This document shows, in pieces, positions 43,196 to 56,966 of a stretch of DNA of 64,000 bases. Source of the stretch: Paraescarpia echinospica (lineage: Eukaryota > Annelida > Polychaeta > Sabellida > Siboglinidae); the NCBI GenBank assembly GCA_020002185.1, contig CM034537.1:7213448-7277447 (forward strand). Reading direction: 5' to 3'. Made by a program: the position numbers and the translations under genes. Every line of letters starts with the position of its first letter. Position 1 is the first letter of the stretch. The notes below the pieces were generated by a model. It was given only the letters and a program-made list of their open reading frames with translations, ran no database searches and was not told the DNA's origin.

Positions 43196-44215
43196 GTAAA
43201 GATAATAATTGGTCTGTAGATGTGAAGCTATGCTATTTATTAGCATGTCATAGGTAAAGTGATCAACAAAATGGACTAGATAACTTGTTTATCAATGGGT
43301 ATTTGCTGAAGCCATATTCTCATCTGCCTGCAGGGGAAGTATTCCCATGGGTGTTGTTTGGCTTATAACCATTGTCTGTGCACCGTGTAGTGATTCACAT
43401 TGTGTTACCAGGTATACACAGTTACCAACATTTGGAATGATTCATCCCAGTAACACTGTGTTATGAAACTTGCTTGATGAATTTGTAATGATTCAACCCA
43501 GTAAAACTGTGTTCTGAAACTTGCTTGATGGATTTGTAATAAATATGTCATACAAAAAATGTGATGTCCTTATGATTTTTATGGACATAGTCGTAGGGCA
43601 CATATATATACCCACTGGTAGCATCTCACATATAAGACCCCTAAGGTTACACTAAACCCCTAGGTCTAGGACATAACCCTTCAGGCTATAACCCATTACC
43701 ATAATTATTCAATTGTTCTGCATGTTGTTTTAATGTTTATTTTAGTTTATTTTGATTATATAGTAGCTATATTGTTATGTCACTTATGTGTCAGACTCAG
43801 AGTAATAAAATTATTGTTCCACATAAATGACATAATGATAATCTAGAGCTGTCATTATATATGTCATGATATTATGGTCATCTCGCGAACAACTGTGCAA
43901 CTAAAAAAGTGTGGGTTTTGTCCAGAGGGGTGATATCGTAAGTAGCTATAACGTCCTAAACTCGATCCGCATAAACCAGACAACCATGCTTACGACGTTC
44001 GACGGTTCGTAACTTTGTGAAGTTTGTCTTTGACAAGTCTGTTTACAATTACTTCGTCCGATGACCTACTAGGCTACTTAGCTACAACCTCTAGCTAACT
44101 CTCTGTACAGCTTTGACACCGCATTTTATAATATAACGTCGTACTAAAACGATATAATTGTTGTTGTCGACAGTTTTCACACCATATGTGTCATTATAAT
44201 GAAGTTGAAGCTTAC

Positions 44216-44394
44216 CAGTCGGTGTTGCATGAGCGAACATTGTGACTGTCCGACTCCGCATCATCTTCTTCGCTACCGTCGCTGAAACGCTCAGAAAGAG
44301 CGGAATTAGACAAATCATCCGCTGTAATCATTCCCGCTAGTGGCTCAAAATCGTATGATTTCACTTGAAACTCTGCGAAACTCCCACTAGCCAT
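44216..44394 (-). CDS. P2X7-type exon, second copy
   Basis: Identical by eye to 23764-23586: starts MASGSF, ends NTDW at a GTAAG donor, with CRE and E-box sites upstream at 44,464-44,483. Confidence 0.5.
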
Positions 44395-45647
44395 GATGTT
44401 ACAAGAGAATGGAGAGAACAACAATGGCGATGCATAGATGTCAACAAAGCCGCGAGTCGGCATTGACGTCACGATACCACGTGATCGCCTAGCTCATTAT
44501 ATTTCAACTTTCTGCGGGAATCTCTACACAGACGGGTTTAAAATAGAATTTTGTCTACAAACGTATTTTTCTGTATTTTTTTAATGTTGTCAAATGTTAC
44601 ATACAATGTTAATCTTTGTGTACACATGGAAAACGGATTTTAGCTAATGCCTTGTTGTTATTTCCTTTAAATGTGAAGGTCTAGGAGACTGCCATTAAGA
44701 CATAACATGTCGCTGACATGGGAGCCCCTTTGAATAAAAAAATCGAATAATAATAATAAGTATTAATAATAATCATAATTCAGAGTTAGTAAATAAGTAC
44801 AACAATACAAAATTAATGCACAATTGCATAACGTATCGTGTACTATTATGTGTTACGTAATGTATAAATCACGTAAACTATGTGTATAAAGTTTATCAAT
44901 GATAATGCTTGGGGTACTGTTAACTGTTTCTATTATATTGTGTCGTATATATATTTTTGCATATTCATGATTGCAGCTGGGAATAAACATGTCATTTATT
45001 CCTCGTGTGTAGAGTTGGTGGATTTCGAAATTGCGTAAGTAAGGAATGTGACAGAAATATATGCTTTGAGATACGAGGCGTTGTCATAGCTAGAGCACAC
45101 CGTTCGTTATCAGCAAGATTCAATATCGTTGTATCTCTTGGTTTTATTGTTGGTCCTTGTAGAAATACCATTCCTCCGCAGTGGTACAATGAGATGAGGA
45201 CTGTGAGAGCTCTAACGGAGAGAGTCCGGTATTCACAACCAGCTTTTTGTCAGAAAGTTACCAGCTCAGAATCCTGAACGTCTTTTTTCAGGGTGCTATT
45301 TTCCCCACTAGCCAAGGAATTCGTATGTTATCTTTGAAGACTCTTTTGTCCACTGAAAAAAGTATCACTATTCATGCATTTTTCTCACATTGTTCCAGCC
45401 ACGGAAAATGTCCAAGGATGACCTCGTCCATGATCAATTATGTGCAGCATGATAAACTTATCATCAAGAAACGGACTCTGCTCTTCATTCTCGTCAAGTG
45501 GCGTTGACAGTTTGAGAACATTCAGATCTCATTAACTATATGTTGGTAAAACTGGATTAGAGAAGGGAGCTGTTAAGCCGAGTGGAATATAGTATATATT
45601 TATAATATAAATTTGTGTTTCGTGGCGCTCCGTAAAACAGTTCATAG

Positions 45648-45875
45648 AACTGACCGCTGTCTCTGACGTCAATCATCTGCAAGACTCTAGAGAGAGTGAT
45701 TGTTGAACAGCTCATAGAACACATCAAAATAAATCACCTCGAATGTGAGCAACAGCATGGCTTCACTGCCGGAAAAAGTACAACCATAAACTTGTTGGAA
45801 GCGCTGAATGTCTGGACTGAGGCTTTGATGCGCAACATACCTGTTGACGTAATCTACCTTGATTATGCAATATAT
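45648..45875 (+). pseudogene. LINE RT fragment left of Polinton B
   Basis: Same as 25018-25245, ending at motif A (VIYLDYA). The identical junction in both copies shows that the Polinton was not inserted twice independently. Confidence 0.8.
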
Positions 45876-46446
45876 TGAACGAAAAAATAGTAGAATCTGT
45901 AGTTAGTGAATGTTAAAAGGAAAGGTAGGTGACGTAACGTACCGATCGGGTTCGTGACGCGCTCTTTCTAAATTCAGCCTCGGCTCTTCGTAATCGACGT
46001 GTTGCTCCGTAGTTGCAGTTTAACGGAATGACGGTGGTTGTTTACGACGCTTGCTGTAGGCCTATGAACGCCTGCCGTTTGGCACGTAGACCGTTACGTA
46101 AGCACCTTTACCAACCGGTTGCATAATTTTCTAAATCCTTAATAAAACCCTAAACGCGTAAAATAAACGGTCTATAATATGAAGTAAGGACTAGAGAATC
46201 TTATGGTAAACTTATATTTGAAAATAACGCTCCATAAAAGCGACGCAAAACTTTACCGAACGCTTTTTTGTATTTTCAATAACCTTGCCAGACTCGGCTG
46301 TTTTGTGGTACACGTGTTCGAGTGCACGGAGTCTATTCAATACGTTAGTATAAATAGAGCGGCCTAGAATGCCTCTGTATTAATTTATTTTCGGTGTGTT
46401 AACGTCGTTTTACTTTTCTTCGCCTTCACAGACCATCACTGTCATC

Positions 46447-47190
46447 ATGCCGGTTCAAGGGGAGCAAGGTGTACTCGCTGCTATGTTGAAGAAGAAAAAG
46501 AAGATGGTTACGATGGCTAGAGAACCGAAGCCCTCTACGTCAGGCGTCCCCGCTGCTGCTGCTGCTGCTGCTGCTGCTACTGCTTCGTCGCCGCTGGTAC
46601 CCGCTGTCGCTGCCGCCGTGCCGTCGGCTCTAACCGTCGCCGCCGCTCCCATTGATGGAGCGATACCGCCGCCGCCGGTTACCGAACAGGAGGTGCCTGC
46701 CGATGCCACGTCGTTGGCGCTCTACGACCCATCCTTGGTGAGTTGGAAAGAACTCATAGAGGCGGACGACGGGTTGTATAAGATATCTACACCTGTCAGG
46801 ATTGAAACAATTGCGTGGAGAACAAAATATACGTACGCTGGCTGTTCTCAGTGTAAGCGTCAAGTACAGCGATCCAGGGCCGGCACTATGATGTGCTTAT
46901 CCCATGGCGTACAAGCTAAACCGAAAAACTATTTTTCGGTTCGCGCGATGGTAAAGGAAGTCGGCTCGAAGACCGATCACGAAATTTGGCTTACTCTATT
47001 CGAGAACGCCATGTCGGAACTCGTCTCCTATGACGCCGACTACCTCGCCCCTATGACACCGGAAAAACTGTGCGACACTATAACGGCCCTCGTCGGTACG
47101 GTCCTGGAAGTCTCCCTGCGAAAGACCATATGGGGTGATATGGTGACGTACGCCGTCCGGAGTCTGAGTACTATTCCGAAGCCGGAGTAA
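46447..47190 (+). CDS. RPA70-like single-strand DNA-binding protein, copy B
   Basis: 247 aa, identical to 25817-26560 in translation: basic start, poly-Ala linker, zinc ribbon and OB-fold blocks. An intact frame in both copies, next to broken neighbours, either reflects its short length or later loss of constraint. Confidence 0.6.
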   Translation: MPVQGEQGVLAAMLKKKKKMVTMAREPKPSTSGVPAAAAAAAAATASSPLVPAVAAAVPSALTVAAAPIDGAIPPPPVTEQEVPADATSLALYDPSLVSWKELIEADDGLYKISTPVRIETIAWRTKYTYAGCSQCKRQVQRSRAGTMMCLSHGVQAKPKNYFSVRAMVKEVGSKTDHEIWLTLFENAMSELVSYDADYLAPMTPEKLCDTITALVGTVLEVSLRKTIWGDMVTYAVRSLSTIPKPE

Positions 47191-47237
47191 AGCGATCACC
47201 CTTGAATGACTAACGCTTCGCTTGTTGTGTGCTGTAG

Positions 47238-48195
47238 GACGCCGACCGCCGGGATCGTGTACTCGACGGTATAATCGCCAACGCTTTGAGGTCAGCGCAC
47301 GAGGAGGAGGAGGAGAGACCGGCTGTCGAGAAGATAGAGTACAATGCCGCCGCTACCGCTATCGCCGATGCCTTGAGCACAGCGGACGACGACGCGGCCC
47401 CGACCGAGAACCGCGTGAAATATAACGCCGACAATTCATGGCCGCTATTGAAGAAGGTCGAATATAAACCGCCGAAGTGCGCGACCTCCATTCGCCTGCC
47501 TTCGTACAACGACGCGGCGTCGGCCTCGACGTCATCGCTGCCGGCACCGCCAACTTATACGACCCTGTACCCGGTGCCAATTTACGGCGAGTCGGCGCCG
47601 TTGGAGATCGTGTCTCTTTCGTCGGACGATCTTCCGTCGCTGATCGAGGGCACGCAACCACCGCAACGACCCGCGGCGCCGTCGCTGATCGAGGGCACCC
47701 AACCACCGCAACGAGCCGCGGCGCCGTCGTCTACAGGGGTTCCCCATAACGACATTCGCGGGGCGGGAAAGGTGCCTGCTGAACACCTTCGCCGAAGTGA
47801 TCGGGGAAACGGTATTGGATCGCGCGCGCGACTTTTGCGGTGAGTGTCCACCCGAAGAAGGATGCCCCTTCGTATATATGTACGGGTATCGAGACGGAAA
47901 ACCTAACCGACGCTATCGCCTGATGTACGAGGGTGTGGCTGGAATAATCAATCAGTTTTTTCAGTCCGTGCTCGATTCGTATCTGCTTCGATCGCTCGTG
48001 CCGTGCGCCGCGAGATTGCTACTCGTGCTTCAAGACCAATGCGCGCCCTGTCCGGATCGACACTCGGAAAGGGCCCTGATGAAACAGGTGGCTGACTGGC
48101 TGTTAGGCACCGACTGGACTTCCTGCTTCAATAATGCAATACTGGAGTCCGCGGTGGAGGGCTACCTGCTGAAAAGAGCTTGCCTCAGTGATTGA
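47238..48195 (+). pseudogene. Cys-rich protein of unknown function, copy B
   Basis: As 26608-27565: no Met, opens at a tag acceptor-like site, changes frame near 47,740-47,790. It differs by one Ser to Ala in the 45-bp repeat unit, making the two units more alike. Confidence 0.5.
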
Positions 48196-48894
48196 CATTA
48201 ATAGTTGTTATTGTTGTAAGAGGTTCTCTCTTGAGACCCAAACATTAGTTGCATCTGTCTTGTTTACGAACATTAGTAGCAGCCAACACGCGGGCGAATA
48301 CCACGCTATATCGAACTTTAATTTAATCCTTGTATTCTCTGTAGGTGACATAAAGCCTTACGAATCATGTAGTAATGTTATAGTCGTTGGTGTATCACGC
48401 TTTCCACGATGCTTAATAAAATGTTGAAAACGTATGAACAATCTTGTCTATGAAAACAAACAAACAAGCAAACAAACACCCTTTCCCATATCCCAGTGAA
48501 ACAAACACGCAATCCCAGTCTAGCTAGCGAGAAAATAAAACGCATGTTTTCCCCGTGTGATTTTTTAGCCCTAGCACCACGGTTCCGCCTCTACGTTGTT
48601 TAATAATTTCGAAAATCGATGGTTAGCGTTCGTTTAATTAGTTTACAAATCGTCGTCGATATTTATTCGCCGTAGCCACATAACGGTTGCGACTCCTACC
48701 ATCCGTTGATAGGCGATATCGGGGCTTCGTCGTAGTTAATATCGTTTCGGCTTTGACTAGGACGGACGCGCCTACACTCCGCAGTCAGTGGTGCTGCTGC
48801 TACCACCTACCGGCAGACGAGTAGGACGGACGCGCGCCGCGGAGAGTCAGTCAGTGGGTGCTACCACCTACCGGCAGACACCTACCTACCAACG

Positions 48895-51800
48895 ATGCCT
48901 GTTTGTCCCGTATGTGGTCGCGCCGTCGATCGTCTGGAGGGGCACTCGTATAAAAAATAAGCCGCGGCACCAATGCCCGAATTGCGATCGGAAGTACGCC
49001 TTTCGAAGTGGCGTAACGAAACATTTAAAGAAATGCTGTAGCGACACTGGGGATAAGTGCAAATGCTCGAAATGCGGTAAATCTTTCGTTTATCGTTATA
49101 ATATGTTGAAACATTTGAAAAACTCGAAGCGCTGCGGTGAAAAAAGGACTCCAACACCACCACCACCCGACGACGACGAGGCTTCGTTAGACGCCGCCGA
49201 CGATGCGGTGTCGGCTGGTCTACGGCGTATCATTCACGAGCACTGGTCGAGTATACGCACGTCTACATCGCGCGGTCCTATCCAGTCGAGATATAATTAT
49301 CAACTGACCGGCTGTTTGGAGACGGACGCGCTCGACCCCCGACTACGACTAATGTTCGAGGAGCAGACTCGAGCGTTGAAAATCAACCTAAGTTTTGGAT
49401 TTATTCTGCGACACAAGGAGACGGGTCGTTACAGGTACTTTCATTCGTCGTGTAACTGCTGCGTTCGCTACCTCGAATCCCCCGCTCTAATCACCGACGC
49501 CCCGTCGTTCGAACACTTCCTCGACGGCGCCCGACAACCCGACGTTCTTCAGTACGTTATAGCGCAACGACCCGACTCGGGGTGGATTGCCGAATTGGTG
49601 AATAACGTTATCTACTTCCTCAACGCCATCACCCACCATCCTATAGGGTGTCTCGACGCGCAACTCCCCGCCTACCTGTACGCCAACATGGCGGTTGTCG
49701 CTCTAGCGAAAGATCGACACGGTAGACCCTACACTGATAACTTGTGCCTCTTCCGCTGTCTGGCGCTTTATAGAAGAGACACGGCTAGCGACGCCGCCGC
49801 CGTCGCCAACGTATCCACCCGTTTGACGGCCCCCGCCTTAAAGCTCTACGCCGACTACAGCACCACCAGGGTGAGTCCCTACGCGTTCGCAGGCGTTCCT
49901 CTGAACGAACGCGACCGGGTGGAGACGGTCTTTAAAACCAACGTGGTCGTGTATCGACTGACGGAGTCGGAGAAGCCCTGGAAAACGTCCGCCGATTCGT
50001 CGTTCCCTCTACCGGTACCCCACTACCATGAAGGTGTACTTGTACGACACGCACTATTCGTATATACGCGACGTCTCGATGTTCTGTCACACGTACCTAT
50101 GCAGTAAGTGCGGTGAATCGCTGTGGCGAAGGGCCTCTCATTTAAGGTGTCACGAAGCTACGTGCGAGGGTGGCGTTCGCCACGTCTTCCCCGGCGGTGT
50201 CTACCACCCGACGCCGTCCGTGTTTCAACAGTTGGACGATGAGGGTATCTACGTGGACGAACCCATGCGCTACTACCTGTACAGAGCGACTTTCGATTTC
50301 GAGTGCTACTTCGACGATCGTGACCTGCCGGCGGATAGCGACAAATGCCGGTGGACAGCCCGACACGAGCTACTCAGCGTGAGTATCGCCCCGAACGTCC
50401 CCGGCCACAAGACGGCGCAATGCTTCGTCACGACCGGGGATTCGAACGAGCTCGTGATGGGCCTGATCGTTGCCCTGGAGGCCATGAGCGAAGCGGCATG
50501 CGCGGTTCTGCGACCGCCGTACGACCCGACCTTCGAAGCGATCGCCGCGCTTGACGACGAATGGCGAGCCAAGTGTCGAGAGACGGAGGAAGAGGATGAG
50601 GGGTCGGCGTCGGCTAAGAACCCGTACACCGTACTCGCCGATCGCCTGTGGACGCATCTACGCCAGCTCCCCGTCCTCGGCTTCAACTAGGGAAAGTACG
50701 ACTTGAACGTCGTCAAAAAGTATCTCACTCCCCTGCTCATGACCGAAGGACAGAACACATCGTCGGCCTTTACGATCAAACGACAGAACAACTTCATGTG
50801 TCTAACGACGGCGACGCTCAATTTCCTAGACATCACCAACTACCTAGCCCCCGGTTTCAGCTACGATAAGTTTCTGAAGGCCTACGGCTGCGAAGTGACG
50901 AAGGGCCACTTTCCCTATGAGTACTTCGACGAGCTGCGGAAACTAGACGACACCGAACTGCCGCCACGAAAGGCTTTCTACAGCCACCTAAAACGCGAAG
51001 GGATCTCCTCCGCGGCGTACGAGGGTTGCGTGAAGATATGGCGCGACGAAGGGATGACGACGCTGCGTGATTTCTTCGTCTGGTACAACAACAGTGACGT
51101 GGCACCGTTCTTGGAGGTCGTCGACAAACGGTTCGCCTTCTACCAGCAGCGCCGCATCGATATGTTCAAGGACGCCATCAGCGTACCGGGTCTAACGCTA
51201 CTCTACCTGTTCAACGATCTCCCGTCGACGCTTCACTTCGTTCTCTTCAACGAGCCAAACAAGGACCTGCACGGGCTCATACAATCGCAGATCGTCGGCG
51301 TTCCCTCGATCATTTTCGCGCGTTATCACGAGGCCGACGTAACCGAGTACGGTGAGTCGGCGCGGACTTGTCGCTCGATCGTGGGTTTTGACGCAAACGG
51401 CCTCTACTTCTGGGCTATTACGCAACATATGCCGACGGGGTGGTCCACGCGCCGCCGCGAGGAGAACGCCTTTCGGCCGGAATGCGTGCACCGCTACGGT
51501 CGTACGGCCGTGCAGAGGCTGACGTGGGAGGCCGAACGGACGGGGGTGCGCATACGACACCAGCTCAACGGGCGCGAAAAACGCGTCGGTAAGTACCGGG
51601 TCGATGGCTGGTGTAGAGAGACGCGGCGGCGTACCAGTTCCAAGGGTGCTTCTTCCACGGCTGCCCGTGTACGGGGAAGGACACGAACGAAGTTAACGGG
51701 AAGCCGATGACTCAACTGTACGCCGAGACGAATGCCACCACAGCCAACCTTAGCCGCTTCGTCACCGTCGTCGAGATGTGGGAATGCCAGTGGCGCAAGG

Positions 51801-53110
51801 CGAGACCGTCGCTGCCACCGGAGCCTTGTCGCTGGACCGGCGGCGGTGTCATTACGCGGTCGACGATCTTGAAGGCCGTACTCGAAGGCACCCTCTTCGG
51901 CCTGATAGAGTGCGACATCGCCGTCCCGGACGCGCTGCGGCGACGCCTTCGCCGAGATGCAGCCGATCTTCAGAACACTTACATCACGCGCGACGATCTC
52001 AGCCCGTTCATGCGTCGCTACGCCGAAACGTACGAGCTCCTGGACCGACCTCAGCGGACGCACGTGGGGAGCTTTTTCGGCACCAAGATTCTACTCGCGA
52101 CTCCCCTACTACAGTGGTATCTGGAGCACGGTCTCGTCGTCGACCGCGTGTACCACCAGATTGTCGAGTACGAGCCGATCGCGTGCTTTCATCGCTTCGG
52201 CGACACGGTCTGTGCCGCGCGACGCGAGGGCGACACCAACCCCGACAAAGCCATCCTCGCCGATACGTTTAAACTTCTTGGGAACAGTTCCTATGGGAAA
52301 ACTATCACGCGGGTCGATCTGCACCGGGACAAAACAAATTGCACGACTACCTGCGCCTCGATGCTGGTCAACGATCGACGCTTCCGGCAGCTCGACGTTG
52401 TCGTAGAGTCCGACCCCGGGCTCTACGAGGTGGCGATGAACAAGCGAACCGTCCGGTACAACCTACCCATCCAGATCGGCTACTTCGTGTACCAGTACGC
52501 CAAACTAAGTATGCTGGAGTTTTATTACGACTTAATCGCTACCTACTTACCGCGTCCCCTGTTCCAGTACTGTGCGATGGACACCGACTCAGCGTATTTG
52601 AGACTGGCGGGTCAGGACGTCAACGAGCTCGTGGAGAAGGCTAAGCGCGAGCACTACATCCGCCACCGAGGAGAATGGTTCCCGTCGGAGTGCTGCGACA
52701 AACACGCGGAGGCGTACGCACAGTGCCGACTCGCCGACCGATCGTGGGACGCGCCCGCCGAATGTTGCGCGAAGCGTCGCAAGTACGATAAGAGAACGCC
52801 GGGCCTCTTCAAAGAGGAATGGTCCGGCCGCGGTATCGTCGCGCTCTGCAGTAAGACCTACTACTGTTTCGGCGCCAGCGGGGATAAGTACAGCACGAAG
52901 GGGTTGAGCAAGCGTCAGAACGACATCGACAAGGACGTCTTCCTCGCCGTGCTGCGCGGCCAACGGAGCGGTAGCGGATGGAACCGCGGCTTTCAAGTGA
53001 AGGAATCTTAAGTGCTGACATACATTCTAGAGCGCGCGGCGTTGAGCTATGTCTACGCCAAACGTCGCGTGCTCGACGACGGATTCACCACGGCACCTAT
53101 ACTCGTATAA
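48895..53110 (+). pseudogene. polB: Polinton B: DNA polymerase B
   Basis: Carries every break of copy A: frameshifts near 48,950, 50,025 and 51,620, TAG 50688-50690, TAA 53009-53011. Residue changes include Arg to Lys in the zinc-finger region, Val to Ile (about 49,586) and Asp to Val just after the exonuclease stop (about 50,713). Catalytic DTDS is at 52580-52591. Confidence 0.9.
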
Positions 53111-53451
53111 ACACTACCCTACCCTTCCCTACCTTAAGGACTACCTAAGAGGGTGCCTACCCTACCCTAAGGACTACCTAAGAGGGGGCCCGCCCCTCCC
53201 CTAGGGGTATGGATGTGTGTAGGTAGGTAGGTAGGGGTATGGATGTATGTGTATAGGTACCCTCCCCTAGGGGTATGGATGTGTGTAGGTAGGTAGGGTG
53301 TATAAATCTCCCCTAAGGGTAGGGATGTGTGTAGGTAGGTAGGTAGGGTGTATGGATGTATGTAGGAAATAATAAAGAGTAAACAACAACAACGCAGCAG
53401 TTTTCATCGTCTTTTATTTGTCACTACTAAGCGAAGCGAAAGCAAAAAAAT
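53111..53451. terminator. Convergent 3' ends of copy B
   Basis: AATAAA on + at 53371-53376 and on - at 53418-53413, with the same short-repeat spacer as copy A and one base change near 53,121. Confidence 0.75.
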
Positions 53452-53872
53452 TCAATGCGGTTTTAGCCAGTCGAATACGAGACAGTCGTTAGCCATGCTA
53501 TCGGGGCCTACCGCGGCATCGTAAGAGCAGGTAGGCAACGCAATATTGTCCGCATACGTTAGATACTCCGTTCTGCAGTCTCTTGTCGTTGTATGTCCAC
53601 GAGTCGCAGTTACGGCGAAGGAAGGCCCGGAAGTCGGCGTGTAGCGGTGGTAGTCCGTACGAGTCGAAGCAGTCGCCTCGCCGATCGGCGTCCACGTAGA
53701 CGGCCACCCAGTGTTCCCCCAGTTCGTCACCATCGTCGGTGTTGCACACGAAGGCCGTCGGGTAAGCGGTGAGCCGTCTTTTCGGTAGCTCGTCTTTAGG
53801 CAGGACACCGATGACGACGTTTTTAGTGAAAGCGTCGAGCTTCAGGCGGCGTATGAGCTGAAACGTGTCCAT
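53452..53872 (-). pseudogene. Polinton B: adenain-type protease
   Basis: Same as 33242-32822: catalytic blocks GEHW, DSYG and VCGQYC are intact, and the C-terminus is out of frame after about 53,510. Confidence 0.85.
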
Positions 53873-53880
53873 CTGTCGGT

Positions 53881-55164
53881 TCAGTAGTCGTACACGACGT
53901 TCCGGTTCTTGTCTCGAACTCCCCGTACACGACGACGTTCACCGTCCGGGGCAGCGCCGCTGCGAAGTGGACCTCCACGCGCAGATTTCCCTTACGCACG
54001 ACGTTGAAATGATCGCCGTCGCAACAGTCGGGCGACAGGTCGAAGCCGAAGAAGGTGTAGCCGCCGCCGAAGTCGGTGCGCGCCAGGTCTTCCCCTCGTC
54101 CTCGTACGCTTTCCCCGTCGCCCCGAAGAGGTTCATATAACTTCGGATGAAACGGCGTGTCGGGAAGTGCGGCTACAGCGGCTTGCTCGGCACCTGGCGT
54201 CCGTCGACGTAGAGGGCGAGGAAGTTTATATCGTTGTCCTTCGCGTTGAACGGGTTTTTATCGTAGTCACCGTTATAGGAGTCGTTGTCGATCGGGCACA
54301 TGAACACGCGTTTCGGGAGGACGCCCAGGTAGACGTTCTCGTGAGTATCAGACATCGCGCCCTGCGGTATCGAGAACACCTTGTAGTCGACTCGACGTAG
54401 CGTGTACTTGGCCGTCCCCTTCGTCAACGCTTTAATGTGACCGAGCTGGATGGCCGGATTCACCTTAGCTTTTCGCACTTGTAGATAGGTCTCCAGCTGC
54501 ACGATTTTGAACCTCGGATCGGCGACCGCTCCTATGAGCGCGAAGGCGTCCTTGCTTCGCACCAGTCGGATCTTTACGTCGACGCCGTTCAGTAGGTACC
54601 GGTCTTGCATGAACACGTCGGCGTGCAGGCGTCCCATCAGTTCCACCTCACGGCTGTTCCGGATGAACCGGTGCAGCTGCGCGTACTCGTCGTTAGCATT
54701 CGCGGTCGCCTCCATGTACCCGGCGGTGTCCTTGTACCACAGACCGCCCCCGAGCTGCATCCTTTTGACGTCGGAACCGTAACTCAGCAGGGTTTCGATA
54801 TAGGCCCGGTACGGATACGTATTGGTCGACGGCGTCACGAGCGTGCCGTTCAGCGACACGTCGACTTGACTGAACAGCGAATGCAGGAAATTGTTGACCG
54901 GAGCCACGACGCTACCGTCTACGAGATCGGTACCGTCCCCTGCACCACTTTGACTCGCACGTACAGTCTAACGCTCACCAGGTCCAGACAGTCGTCTCCC
55001 GATCCAGGGACGAGGAACTCGATAGGGCCGCCCGCGTCGAGGGCCGTCAGTGGGTGGTGTTCGATCCACTGACCGCTCTCGATGCTCGTCTGCGTCATCG
55101 AGACGCTGAATAGGTCCAGTTCGCTCTTTTGGCCCTCGCACGACTGTCTATGCACGAACGCCAT
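53881..55164 (-). pseudogene. Polinton B: major capsid protein (F54H12.2-like)
   Basis: Same frameshifts and TAG (54175-54173) as copy A. Differences are Thr to Ala in the 'YMETTAN' region, Ala to Asp near the 'NDSYNG' block and an Arg-codon change after the TAG. Confidence 0.8.
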
Positions 55165-55165
55165 T

Positions 55166-55609
55166 CTACTTGGTGAATATGTCGCTCGACATATGTTCCT
55201 TTCGACGACGTTTCTTCTTACTGGGAGTCGACTGTTTACCCGGTGGCTTTATATCGATCGCTTTTCGCCGTCGTCGCTTTTTCGGCGGCGGCTGCTGCTG
55301 CTGCTGCGTATTCAACAGTCCGTCGAGAAGGTCGGCGCCCGCCTCATTCGCGCGTCGTTTTACCGACTGTTTCAAATTCTCGCCGGCGACGACGTCCCGC
55401 GCCACGCTCACGCCCATATTGAGAGCGAGTTTTCCCAGCGCCAAGACCCCTCTCTTGATAAGAGGCATGGCGCTTCGAAACAGGCTACCGAAGAGACTGC
55501 CCAAGCCGTGTCCCCGCTGTACTCTACCGCCGACGAAGACCGGTAGGTTACCGCCGACCTGTCGAGTGTAGTAGTCCTCGTACACGTTGCGGCCGGCTCT
55601 CGACGCCAT
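55166..55609 (-). CDS. Polinton B: pX/pVI-like minor virion protein
   Basis: 147 aa, intact. It has Gly where copy A has Ala (residue 6) and Gly where copy A has Val (about residue 18). It is flanked by the same TGATG overlap and a one-base gap to the capsid ATG. Confidence 0.65.
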   Translation of the reverse strand: MASRAGRNVYEDYYTRQVGGNLPVFVGGRVQRGHGLGSLFGSLFRSAMPLIKRGVLALGKLALNMGVSVARDVVAGENLKQSVKRRANEAGADLLDGLLNTQQQQQPPPKKRRRRKAIDIKPPGKQSTPSKKKRRRKEHMSSDIFTK

Positions 55610-56486
55610 CAAAACAGTTTGTATTTGCAGCGTCTGATGTGAAGCGTCGACACGAGTTTCCCCTGTTCGAATGGTATCGGTTGTCCGAGGTCGTCTCTTA
55701 TATCTATCTCGATCGAGTCGAACTATTTCCGCAGAAGAGGTACGTATTGGACGCGCTCGAAAACATTCGATATTCGATGGTTCGGAGGAGCGGGGCGAAA
55801 ACGTCACCGACGATGTGCGGTTCCACGATGTCCGTGTACACGTACATGGTGTCGAGTCCCCGCTGCATGTCCACGGTGTATTTCCCCTCGTACTCGTAGG
55901 TATACGCGGCGGGGATAGTGCTGATGACGACGACGCCGGAGGTGACGGAGTCGTGCCGCCCAAAGTCGTCGGCGTCGTCCTCTCCCGGCAACAACGCGTT
56001 GGGACTCACGATAACGGTCGATTCGAAGCCCAGTACGCGCTTCAGGTAGCTCCGAGGGGGTATGCTAAATACGACACCCGGCGATGGACGCAGCTTCATC
56101 CGTTTAGAGATGGGGCTGTACTCCAGGCGCGCCTTGACTTTATCGGTGCTCAGTCTCGTCAGTGACTCGTTGATTTTGTGCATCAACTCGTAAGCGCTGT
56201 TGTAGAAGCCGTGAGGTATGTTGCCTTGCCGGTGAATTTTACTACCGTCCGAGGTGGTATAAACGCCCGGCTCCCCCGACCCGCAAGACAAGAAGAAGAA
56301 CGCGTCCTGTTCTCTCACGTTGTATCAGGTATGCGGGAACTGTAGCCCCACCAGCCCGCATTCCCACTGCCGATGACGGTCGATGCGTTGCGACAGATTC
56401 GTGGTGTAGTGAGTCAACGTGTTTTCGGGATGCGCTTTCATAGAGGCATTGCTCGGTAACGTCAGATAAAAGTCAGACGATGCCAT
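55609..56486 (-). pseudogene. Polinton B: candidate minor capsid protein
   Basis: Translation equals copy A, including the TGA near codon 55 and the frameshift before the C-terminal DIRDDLGQP block. One silent change was seen near 56,012. Confidence 0.65.
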
Positions 56487-56778
56487 CGCGTTTCATAGAC
56501 GGACTCGGTAGTAGGTAACCGAGACAGCTACTCAGCAACGCCGTCCACAGGTTGGAGTCGCCCTGACCGCGCGTTAGATTGTATATACTGACCACGATAA
56601 CCGTGTACAGGACGACGATCTGACACAGGAAGATGATTTCGGCTTTAGGGCATTCGTTGCCGCAGATACGCCATGGAACGCGTTCGCGGACGTCGTCGCC
56701 GGCGTCGACAACGGTTGTTACAACGGTGGACGTGGCGGGGTCTTTGGCGGCGGTAGCAATTGTCACCTCGTCAGTCAT
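56473..56778 (-). CDS. Polinton B: small two-TM membrane protein
   Basis: 101 aa, identical to 36148-35843. The duplicated 5'/promoter segment recurs at 56,630-56,980. Confidence 0.6.
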   Translation of the reverse strand: MTDEVTIATAAKDPATSTVVTTVVDAGDDVRERVPWRICGNECPKAEIIFLCQIVVLYTVIVVSIYNLTRGQGDSNLWTALLSSCLGYLLPSPSMKRDGIV

Positions 56779-56966
56779 CGTCGCACGACTGCCGTCCGGT
56801 AATACGGCACCCTCCCTTTATCGTAGACGACTCGGCTTTAGAGTAGTCGTTTGCCGCAGAAACACCATGGAACGCTTTCGCGGACGTCGTGCTCGTCGTC
56901 GACGGTCGTCGGCTGTCATCGTCTGTCGTTGTCATCGTCGCACGACTGACTACCGAGGCGGTGCGT